Origin: Bacteroidota bacterium
Lineage (GTDB): Bacteria; Bacteroidota; Bacteroidia; Chitinophagales; Saprospiraceae
Reading direction: 5' to 3'
NCBI GenBank assembly: GCA_024743405.1
Contig: JANSWP010000080.1
Location: 1 to 33,302 of the forward strand
DNA: 33,302 bases
Shown: positions 26,425-32,899 of the stretch, piece after piece
How positions within the stretch are numbered: position 1 is the first letter of the stretch
Layout of the letters: the number at the start of each line of letters is the position of its first letter
Notes under the pieces: generated by a model
What the model saw: the letters and a program-made list of their open reading frames with translations, nothing else
Databases searched by the model: none
What the model was told of the DNA's origin: nothing
Translations under genes and position numbers: made by a program

Positions 26425-26441
26425 TGCATTAGAAAATAAAT

Positions 26442-27305
26442 ATGGATAAAGATTTTAAATATAAATACGATGATCTTTTTAACCCGACTTTAGGGGCATT
26501 GAAAAGATTAGGTGGGTCAGGTTCAGTTTCGGAAATTGAAGAACAAATAATTGAAATATTAGGACTTGAAGAGAATGCCATCAACGAGATACATAGAGAA
26601 AGTACAACCAAATTAACTTATCGACTTGCTTGGGCGAGAAATTACCTCAAAAGATTTGGCTTGATTGAAAATTCTTCAAGAGGTGTATGGGCATTATCTG
26701 AATTAGGTCAAAAAACTGGTGAAGTAGATAAAGAAAAAGTTAAAAGAGCAGTTGTCAAAAAAGATAAAGCTCAGCGACTTAACAAAAAAGCAAAGGAAAA
26801 AGGTGAGCCTAATTTAGAAGACACCACAGAAGAAGTTGAAGAATTTGTTTGGCAGGACAAACTAATTGAAACTATGAAAGATATTGCCCCTGACCAATTT
26901 GAGCGATTATGCCAAAGACTTCTGCGAGAATTAGGATTTGTAAACGTTGAAGTAACCGGCAGAACAAACGACGGAGGAATTGATGGAAAAGGAATTATTA
27001 AACTTGGTGGTGTCCTTTCTTATCACGTGGTATTCCAAGCCAAAAGATATAAAGGCTCAGTTTCATCTCCAACAATTAGAGACTTCAGAGGGGCGATGAG
27101 TGGAAGAGCTGATAAGGGTTTGATTTTAACAACTGGAAGCTTTACAAGAGAAGCAAAAAAAGAAGCAACAAGGGATGGAGCACTTCCAATCGATTTAATA
27201 GACGGAAATGACTTTGCTGAGCATTTGAAAGAACTAAACTTGGGAGTAGAAGTAGAAATGGTTGAAGAAGTAAAGATTAAAACTGAGTGGTTTAAAAACA
27301 TATAA
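26442..27305 (+). CDS. mrr: Cassette 4a: Mrr-type restriction endonuclease
   Basis: A 287-aa type IV restriction enzyme of the Mrr family. Residues 1-95 are the winged-helix N domain (LFNPTLGALKRLGGSGSVSE, then RLAWARNYLKRFGLI and GVWALSELG). A charged linker follows. The catalytic domain (about residues 140-270) has the PD-(D/E)XK fold with FERLCQRLLRELGF, TGRTNDGGIDGKGII (the acidic residue) and VVFQAKRYKG, the Gln-x-Lys form typical of Mrr, and then GLILTTGSFTREAKKEA. Mrr cuts DNA carrying foreign methylation. Its stop overlaps the next start (TAATG), so it is coupled to the GIY-YIG gene, and both lie in one cassette between attC sites 4 and 5. Confidence 0.9.
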   Translation: MDKDFKYKYDDLFNPTLGALKRLGGSGSVSEIEEQIIEILGLEENAINEIHRESTTKLTYRLAWARNYLKRFGLIENSSRGVWALSELGQKTGEVDKEKVKRAVVKKDKAQRLNKKAKEKGEPNLEDTTEEVEEFVWQDKLIETMKDIAPDQFERLCQRLLRELGFVNVEVTGRTNDGGIDGKGIIKLGGVLSYHVVFQAKRYKGSVSSPTIRDFRGAMSGRADKGLILTTGSFTREAKKEATRDGALPIDLIDGNDFAEHLKELNLGVEVEMVEEVKIKTEWFKNI

Positions 27306-27784
27306 TGAATCTACCTAAAGCAGACATATTGTGTTTAAAACTAACAGATCAAAGGATCATTAGCTGGACAGAATCTGAAACTTTAAAGGTTCTACCTAAA
27401 TTAAAAAAACCACTAACAAGCTCAAGCTATAAGATATACGTACTAAGCTCAATTAGTGGCGATGCTATTGTCTATATCGGAACCACGAAATTAAGCTTAA
27501 AAAGTAGACTTAATAGTGGTTTAAGAGCCAATGGTAAAAACGGTTATCACGGCTATAAATGGAAGAATCAATCTGAACTTAACATTCATATTTGGACTTT
27601 TCCAAATCTTGGCAAAGAAGAAATAGAAAATATTGAGGCTGAATTAGCATTCATTGTTAGACTAAAGACGGGTAAATGGCCAATGCACCAAAATGAGATA
27701 CACTTTAATAATTCATATAAAGATATCGGTCAAAAGTTAGCTGCCGAAATGTATGAAATAATAACGCAAGGTAACATGGCATGA
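27305..27784 (+). CDS. Cassette 4b: GIY-YIG nuclease-domain protein
   Basis: A 159-aa protein with a GIY-YIG nuclease fold over its C-terminal two thirds. The first tyrosine motif is YKIYVLSS (about residues 43-50), the second VYIGTTKLSLKSRL (about 57-70, with the conserved Arg). The helix with the metal-binding Glu is IENIEAELAFIVRLKTG (about 112-128), followed by an Asn in MHQNEIHF. The spacing fits the family. It overlaps the Mrr gene by one base and its last codons run into attC site 5, which is common for cassette genes. It may be a second nuclease of a two-component restriction cassette with Mrr; the pairing is inferred from coupling, not from a known system. Confidence 0.8.
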   Translation: MNLPKADILCLKLTDQRIISWTESETLKVLPKLKKPLTSSSYKIYVLSSISGDAIVYIGTTKLSLKSRLNSGLRANGKNGYHGYKWKNQSELNIHIWTFPNLGKEEIENIEAELAFIVRLKTGKWPMHQNEIHFNNSYKDIGQKLAAEMYEIITQGNMA

Positions 27785-27835
27785 TCAGAGAATCACTCCT
27801 ACGTCGTGACTCTCGATATGCCCGATCCGTTAGAG
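27769..27835 (+). other. attC-like site 5
   Basis: Left box AGGTAAC (27769-27775), right box GTTAGAG (27829-27835). GGCAT faces ATGCC outside, and inside AGAG-AA-TCAC faces GTGACTCT, the AA being unpaired. The post-crossover sequence GTTAGAGCCA is the exact reverse complement of TGGCTCTAAC at site 6, which lies 1.6 kb and two genes downstream. Confidence 0.88.
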
Positions 27836-27850
27836 CCAAAAAAATTTATC

Positions 27851-28351
27851 ATGAAATATAATCTTAAAAAAACAGCCTTATTGATTGAGATGATTGGTGG
27901 CATTGCCATTATAATCTCGTTACTTTTCGTGGGTATACAAGTACGAGAAAGCTCGAAAGCCACTCGCTCTGCGACTGCTGCATCTACAGTTTCCCAAGTA
28001 ACTTCATTTTACAGCGATCTTGGTAATAATACAGAGGGCAGTCGCATTTTTTACGAGTTTCAGATGCGCCCTGATTCGTTGAATGAAACAGAACTTTTTC
28101 AAGCAATGATGAACTCTCATGGCATCATGCTTACTATTCAAAATAGCTATTATTTAGTAGAAGAGGGAACACTTGATGAGAAAATAAAACAATCACTCGT
28201 AGCAAGCATCATTGCGGTAAAAGACAATCCTGGGTTTAAATTATTCTGGAAAACACGTAAGGATTTATTCTTTCCAGAATTTCAAATATACGTTGAAGAA
28301 CTAATAAAGAGTGACAAAAAGTACTCACGAGAATTATACAGCATTGAATAA
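27851..28351 (+). CDS. Cassette 5a: single-TM protein, paralogue of the next gene
   Basis: The ATG at 27851 (MKYNLKKTALLIEMIGGIAI) is chosen because the earlier start at 27806 lies within attC site 5. The product has 166 aa: one N-terminal membrane helix (about residues 9-28, LLIEMIGGIAIIISLLFVGI), then a helical soluble domain with SATAASTVSQVTSFYSDLGN, EGTLDEKIKQSLVASIIAVK and FKLFWKTRKDLFFPEF. The soluble domain probably faces the periplasm or cytoplasm next to the membrane; the side is not clear. It matches the first half of the following gene along its whole length, so one arose by tandem duplication. I recognise no catalytic motif. Confidence 0.75.
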   Translation: MKYNLKKTALLIEMIGGIAIIISLLFVGIQVRESSKATRSATAASTVSQVTSFYSDLGNNTEGSRIFYEFQMRPDSLNETELFQAMMNSHGIMLTIQNSYYLVEEGTLDEKIKQSLVASIIAVKDNPGFKLFWKTRKDLFFPEFQIYVEELIKSDKKYSRELYSIE

Positions 28352-28477
28352 GTCTATGCACTTAGTAAAAACTAAGATTGGAGTATCTAGGAGGTAAGTC
28401 ACAAGTTAAATTTTGAATTCGTAATAATAGAGTCTGAAAAATATGAATTAGAAGTATTAGAAAATGCAATAAATGTC

Positions 28478-29455
28478 ATGTCAAAAAAAAGAATATTAAT
28501 CACTTTCGATTTAAAGAAAACCGCATTAATAGCAGAAATTATAGGAGGCATAGCCATTATTATTTCACTAATTTTTGTAGGTATTCAATTCAAAGAAAAC
28601 ACACTAGCAACAAGATCTGCAACAGCAAATGCAACCAATACAATGATTGTTGCTTGGTATTCTGAAACTGGTAACAGTGAACAATCAAGTCAACTCATGT
28701 GGAATTATCTAAAAGATCCTGAAAGCATCCAAAAAAATTCAGAAAAATTTCAGGCTACTATGCTAATTCATGGACTGCATTTGGCTTTTCAAAACAGTTT
28801 TTATTTGGAAAACCAAGGTACACTTGAACACAATATGCAAGAATCTCTTACTGCTGCTATAAGAGCCGTTAAGGATGAACCGGGTTGGAAAGAATATTGG
28901 AAAAATAGAGAATCTTTATTTTTTTTAGAATTTAGATCCTATGTAAACAACATCATTAGCACAGATTCAGAGGTTAACAAAGGAATTTACAACAATGTAA
29001 GGGATACAAAGAATGTTGCTATTAGTGAACAAAACGATAAAAATAAATTAGACATGTTTGAGCACGACAAAATGATCAAATTTGGGGAAAAATATACAGA
29101 AGCTTGGAATAGCAGACAACCTGCTAGAATGGCTTCTTTTTACGCAAAAGATGGGGTTTTGACAATTAATAAAGGAACACCATCGGTAGGGAGAGATCAA
29201 TTAGCCAAAACCGCTCAATCTTTTATGCAAGCATTTCCTGATATGGAATTAACCATGGACCGATTAATTAAAAAAAATGGTACCTATAGATATTATTGGA
29301 CTTTTAAGGGTACAAACAATGGACCGAACGGAAGTGGAAATAAAGTTGATTTCAGTGGTTTTGAGGAATGGACCATGAATAATGACGGATTGATTCAAAA
29401 TTCAATTGGCACTTTTGACGCTGATGATTATGACCGACAACTAAAAGGAAATTAA
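28478..29455 (+). CDS. Cassette 5b: same TM domain fused to an NTF2/SnoaL-like domain
   Basis: A 325-aa protein. Residues 1-165 repeat the upstream paralogue (LKKTALIAEIIGGIAIIISL, then ATRSATANAT, EHNMQESLTAAIRAVKDEPG and YWKNRESLFFLEFRSYV). Residues about 195-325 are an NTF2/SnoaL-like fold (FGEKYTEAWNSRQPARMASF, YAKDGVLTINKGTPSVGRDQ, and AFPDMELTMDRLIKKNGTYR), a cone-shaped barrel used by cyclases, isomerases and non-catalytic ligand-binding proteins. The catalytic residues of a given enzyme cannot be named here. There is no attC between the two paralogues, and the boxes at sites 5 and 6 match each other, so both genes form a single cassette. Confidence 0.78.
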   Translation: MSKKRILITFDLKKTALIAEIIGGIAIIISLIFVGIQFKENTLATRSATANATNTMIVAWYSETGNSEQSSQLMWNYLKDPESIQKNSEKFQATMLIHGLHLAFQNSFYLENQGTLEHNMQESLTAAIRAVKDEPGWKEYWKNRESLFFLEFRSYVNNIISTDSEVNKGIYNNVRDTKNVAISEQNDKNKLDMFEHDKMIKFGEKYTEAWNSRQPARMASFYAKDGVLTINKGTPSVGRDQLAKTAQSFMQAFPDMELTMDRLIKKNGTYRYYWTFKGTNNGPNGSGNKVDFSGFEEWTMNNDGLIQNSIGTFDADDYDRQLKGN

Positions 29456-29463
29456 AAAAGTGG

Positions 29464-29594
29464 CTCTAACAATGGCTATAATTCATTGTGGTTTTTTACC
29501 ACACCAAAATAAAAGTATGAATCAATGGCTGATTTCTAAGCGGAATAATCCTGCGGATGATTCCACAACGAAATCATAGCCGAGACCGTTAGCT
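29464..29594 (+). other. attC-like site 6
   Basis: Left box CTCTAAC (29464-29470), right box GTTAGCT (29588-29594). ATGGCTAT pairs with ATAGCC at the outer stem. The interior holds two hairpins: TGTGG/CCACA near 29487-29502 and GGAATAATCC/GGATGATTCC near 29542-29564. The post-crossover sequence GTTAGCTAC is the exact reverse complement of GTAGCTAAC at site 7. Confidence 0.88.
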
Positions 29595-29621
29595 ACAAGC
29601 TACGCAAAACGACAACACAAA

Positions 29622-30011
29622 ATGACTAATGAACGGTTACAAAGACTATTATTGTTAATCGCAGCTATAGGGTTAATTCCAATCGCATTGGGCTATGGCT
29701 TTATGCCAGAAAAGACGTTAACACCAATTTATGGATTCGATGTTGATAATGTGAATCTAAAACATATTATGAGAGCTGTCATGGGACTGTATTTTGGTCA
29801 AGTGATCATTTGGTTTCTCGGAATTTCTAATCCTAAATTCAGGAGACCTGCAATGTACTGCTTGGTTGTGTTTATGCTAGGCCTGGCCGGAGGTAGAATT
29901 TTAAGTCTCATAGTAGACGGAATTTCTCATTGGTTGCTAATTGTTTACTTAATTTTGGAATTAAGTATTGGGCTCATAGGGTTGAAATTGATTATGAATG
30001 AAAAAGAATGA
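29622..30011 (+). CDS. Cassette 6: DUF4345-like four-TM protein
   Basis: A 129-aa integral membrane protein with four hydrophobic segments at about residues 8-27, 46-67, 75-95 and 100-123. The loop YGFMPEKTLTPIYGFDVDNV and the stretch IMRAVMGLYFGQVIIWFLGI, followed by RRPAMYCLVVFMLGLAGGRI, are the pattern of the DUF4345 family of small bacterial membrane proteins, whose activity I do not know. The conserved Arg and Gly within the helices are present. It is the only gene in its cassette, starting 28 bp after attC site 6 and ending 10 bp before site 7. Confidence 0.78.
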   Translation: MTNERLQRLLLLIAAIGLIPIALGYGFMPEKTLTPIYGFDVDNVNLKHIMRAVMGLYFGQVIIWFLGISNPKFRRPAMYCLVVFMLGLAGGRILSLIVDGISHWLLIVYLILELSIGLIGLKLIMNEKE

Positions 30012-30020
30012 AAAGCCAGT

Positions 30021-30195
30021 AGCTAACAACGTGTATAATTAATTGCTACAGATTTGAAACGATCACAATCATCAACAAATCAACATAAAGATAGTAAGGA
30101 AAACCCTTACACAGTTTACTTCGTTAAAATGCTATCGCATTTCTGATTCACTTCGTAAACTCAACACGCAACTAACAATACACAAACCGTTGTAA
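30021..30195 (+). other. attC-like site 7 (long, 175 bp)
   Basis: Left box AGCTAAC (30021-30027), right box GTTGTAA (30189-30195). The outer stem GTGTAT (30031-30036) pairs with ATACAC (30178-30183). The interior has nested complementary stretches, including GTTTAC/GTAAAC and ATGC/GCAT. The post-crossover sequence GTTGTAAATA is the exact reverse complement of TATTTACAAC at site 8. Confidence 0.87.
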
Positions 30196-30219
30196 ATAAT
30201 TTTAAAAAACACAAATTTC

Positions 30220-31563
30220 ATGAAAAAAATTAAACCATTATTTATCTTATGCTTGGTATTAACAACAAGCTATGTTTCAGGGCAATTATGTGACCAAGAC
30301 CAAAGGTTTACAACAGTAGAGTATTTCTCGGATACCCAAATTGATTCACTCAAAAATATAACCTATGGGAATGCTATTGATTATTTAGGCAAGTCACAAG
30401 AATTAAAAATGGACTTATATTTTCCTAATAATAAAATAGATACTTTAGAAAAACGCCCTTGTATACTTCTTATTCATGGTGGCGGTTTTCATGGAGGAGC
30501 AAGAGAGAGTATGATTTATCATTCTAAGGAATTTGCCAAAAGAGGATTTGTTGTAGCTACCATGAGCTATCGATTAGGTTTTGATCCAAATGTTAGGGGT
30601 GATATTCAAAAAGCGGTATATAGAGCACAGCAAGACGCTAATACTGCACTTAGATATATAGATTCTCAGGCAGAAAGATTGAAAATTGACAGATCATGGA
30701 CCTTTATTGGTGGATCTAGTGCAGGAGCAGTCACCTCTCTTTTTACAAGTTATGCAAGTCAATCGGAATGGAATATGGTATTACCACAATTTGAATCAAC
30801 TCTAGGTTCTTTAGAATCTTCTGTAACAAATAAGGATCAAACTTTAACAATTAAAGGAATATACAACTTCATGGGAGCGGTTCAACCTATTGTTTTTAAC
30901 TCTGGAGAATTAATCCCAACCATTTCTTTTCATGGCGATTTAGATAAAACAGTACCTATTGGCAAAAGTCAAACCGGATTTGGATCTAAGCCAATTCATG
31001 AAATGTTAACCGAAGCAGGAGTATGCAATGATTTAACAATAGTCCTAGGTGGTGGTCATGGCATATACAGATCCAAAGAGGGTCAGGATTTTAGAATTAA
31101 TCGTGTTGCCTCTTTCTTTAAAAGTTTGTTTTGTAATACTTGTACAAGTTCGATAGTTTCTGAAGAAGATGCTACAACTAAAACAGAGATTAGCTTAAAA
31201 TTATTAGATGCAATTAAGGACGGAAATATCCAAAGAATAGAGGAACTCATTGATATAGATAGATTAGACAAGTGTCATGAAATAAACGGTGGATTGTATA
31301 ATTATTTGGCATTGAGTATTAAATTTGAATCTATAGAGTCGCTTAAATACTTTGTAAATAAAAAGGCAGATTTAGAGGGAAATTGCACTGGAAAAACACC
31401 CTTAATGTATGCTGCTAAATACGGGCAATTAGATGCCGTTAAGCACTTACTCAAAAATGGAGCTGATTTAAATGCTACAAATAAGAAATCTGCACTTCAA
31501 TATGCTGTAAAATATAACCATACTGAAATCAAAAAATATATAGAGCAATACAAATCCGATTAA
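30220..31563 (+). CDS. Cassette 7: secreted alpha/beta hydrolase with ankyrin repeats
   Basis: A 447-aa secreted protein. The signal peptide ends near residue 22 (SYVSGQ). The hydrolase domain (about 45-305) has LLIHGGGFHGGARESM (the HGGG oxyanion motif), the nucleophile elbow FIGGSSAGAVTS (Ser near 169), VATMSYRLGF upstream of it, an acidic FHGDLDKTVP, and a His in GGGHGIYR; all parts of a carboxylesterase-type triad are visible. The C-terminal part (about 325-447) carries ankyrin-like repeats, best seen in GKTPLMYAAKYGQLDAVKHL followed by LKNGADLN, and a second, weaker repeat, KKSALQYAVKYNHTEIKKYI. An exported esterase joined to ankyrin repeats is unusual; the repeats may bind a partner protein on the surface. 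There is no type IX sorting domain. Confidence 0.85.
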   Translation: MKKIKPLFILCLVLTTSYVSGQLCDQDQRFTTVEYFSDTQIDSLKNITYGNAIDYLGKSQELKMDLYFPNNKIDTLEKRPCILLIHGGGFHGGARESMIYHSKEFAKRGFVVATMSYRLGFDPNVRGDIQKAVYRAQQDANTALRYIDSQAERLKIDRSWTFIGGSSAGAVTSLFTSYASQSEWNMVLPQFESTLGSLESSVTNKDQTLTIKGIYNFMGAVQPIVFNSGELIPTISFHGDLDKTVPIGKSQTGFGSKPIHEMLTEAGVCNDLTIVLGGGHGIYRSKEGQDFRINRVASFFKSLFCNTCTSSIVSEEDATTKTEISLKLLDAIKDGNIQRIEELIDIDRLDKCHEINGGLYNYLALSIKFESIESLKYFVNKKADLEGNCTGKTPLMYAAKYGQLDAVKHLLKNGADLNATNKKSALQYAVKYNHTEIKKYIEQYKSD

Positions 31564-31570
31564 AAACTAT

Positions 31571-31702
31571 TTACAACATTGTATATAATTATTAGCGGTT
31601 TAAGTGATAAAACGAAAATATAAACTTAAAACAATGGTCAGTGTAATACCGAAAGGTTTGTGATTAGAAATCCGCTACTACTCATATACTATACCGTTAC
31701 AC
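31571..31702 (+). other. attC-like site 8
   Basis: Left box TTACAAC (31571-31577), right box GTTACAC (31696-31702). TAGCGG (31593-31598) pairs with CCGCTA (31672-31677), and TATATA faces CATATA further out. The post-crossover sequence GTTACACACAATT is the near reverse complement (10 of 12) of AACTGTTTGTAA at 32797-32808, just where the group II intron begins. Confidence 0.87.
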
Positions 31703-31917
31703 ACAATTACCTTATTCGGAAACTGGAATTAAATTAAAGAACAAACGTTCAGAAAGAAGTACATTTGTCAAGATTCGGAGAAAATTTTAATTTAAAGTAT
31801 AGATAATCAATAAGTTATGAACGACAGTCAAGGTTTAAAATAGAAGCCAGTTCCCTGAATTAGAATTAGCTCAATAAATAGATGTAACCAAAAAGTACAT
31901 TCACTAAAGTAAATCAA
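31703..31917 (+). other. Leader region of cassette 8
   Basis: 215 bp between attC site 8 and the next start, longer than in the other cassettes. It is AT-rich, with no ORF, and may hold the promoter of the esterase gene. I see no clear box. Confidence 0.35.
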
Positions 31918-32781
31918 ATGAAAAGAATAATAGTCCTATCAGTCTTATTCTTAATTCTAAGTATTAAGGGCATACGAGGTCAAGAAGAAGATAGACATAA
32001 AAATGAATTGGAGACCATTATTAAAGAAGTAGAAAGTGATGAAGGAAAAAAATATGAGTTAATTATTACACTTCCAATTAATTATAATGACGAGAGAACA
32101 TATAAAACTTTATACTACTTAGATGGGTGGTGGCTTAGCGATTTAGTAAAAGGATCCTATAGGATTAATTACCTGACCAAAGAAATGGAAGAAGTTATAT
32201 TGGTAGGATTATCCATAAAAGGAGATGAAGGTGCTTGGAATAAACAAAGGAATAAAGATTATACACCGTCAAATTATGATAAAGAAAAAATGAAAATCAC
32301 CATGAAATCAGGTACGGTAGAGTTAAAGGAAGAGACAACTGGAGGAGCAGAAGAGTTTATACGATTCATGAAAGGAGTAGTGTTTGATACAATTGAATCA
32401 ACCTATAATATAGACAAGGAGTCAAGAGGGATATTAGGTCACTCCTTTGGAGGATTATTTGGATATTATTGCCTAATTAACCAAACTGAAATTTTTAAAA
32501 ATTACATATTAATTTCTCCTTCAATTTGGTGGAATAAATCAGAATTCTTGGCAATTGAGAATATTAAAAGAATAAAAAGAGATGTGAACATATATGTGGT
32601 AGTCGGTAAATCAGAAAGTAAAATGCTAATAACCCCCATTAGAAAAATGACTGAGGGATTAGAAGAAATCAAAAACGAAAGAAATAGAATTGAATCAAAA
32701 GAATATGAAGAAATGGATCATCATTCCATATTGCCCACAGGAATTTATGAGGGATTAGAACTAATATACAGGAAAGAATAA
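31918..32781 (+). CDS. Cassette 8: secreted esterase (Fes/IroE-like fold)
   Basis: A 287-aa alpha/beta hydrolase of the putative-esterase group (COG2819-like). A signal peptide (residues 1-21, MKRIIVLSVLFLILSIKGIRGQ region) precedes a beta-rich start (YELIITLPINYNDERTYKTL, then YYLDGWWLS). The nucleophile elbow is GILGHSFGGLFGYYCL (Ser near residue 178), followed by LISPSIWW, the usual strand after the elbow. The catalytic His is probably in EMDHHSILP near residue 267. Enzymes of this group hydrolyse siderophore esters, acyl thioesters or similar small esters; the substrate cannot be read here. It is the last cassette gene; its attC is split by the intron 27 bp after the stop. Confidence 0.85.
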   Translation: MKRIIVLSVLFLILSIKGIRGQEEDRHKNELETIIKEVESDEGKKYELIITLPINYNDERTYKTLYYLDGWWLSDLVKGSYRINYLTKEMEEVILVGLSIKGDEGAWNKQRNKDYTPSNYDKEKMKITMKSGTVELKEETTGGAEEFIRFMKGVVFDTIESTYNIDKESRGILGHSFGGLFGYYCLINQTEIFKNYILISPSIWWNKSEFLAIENIKRIKRDVNIYVVVGKSESKMLITPIRKMTEGLEEIKNERNRIESKEYEEMDHHSILPTGIYEGLELIYRKE

Positions 32782-32796
32782 AGGAATTTGAAAAAG

Positions 32797-32807
32797 AACT
32801 GTTTGTA
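32797..32807 (+). other. Left box of attC site 9, interrupted by the intron
   Basis: AACTGTTTGTA matches, with two mismatches, the box predicted from the start of cassette 8 (AATTGTGTGTA, then AC). It stops where the group II intron's 3' end begins, so the remaining part of this attC should lie beyond the window. Confidence 0.6.
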
Positions 32808-32854
32808 ATCGAGTGGCAAGAAGTGACGAATAATCGCCACTTCAGAGCCCTCAC

Positions 32855-32889
32855 ACCACCTGCCATACGGATCACGTAGCAGGCGGTTC
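32855..32889 (-). ncRNA. Group II intron domain V
   Basis: The catalytic hairpin: GAACCGCCTGC pairs with GCAGGTGGT, a bulge follows, then TACG/CGTA closes a TGATC-type loop. It lies 11 bp beyond the reverse-transcriptase stop and is followed by domain VI (32811-32841). Confidence 0.75.
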
Positions 32890-32899
32890 ATAGAACAAT

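Noticed and set aside
27806-27850. Upstream start for cassette gene 5a
   Set aside because: These codons are the right half of attC site 5; the ATG at 27851 matches the start of the paralogue's domain.
32669-32875. 68-codon minus-strand frame
   Set aside because: It spans intron domains V and VI and the antisense of the esterase 3' end; no protein-like pattern.
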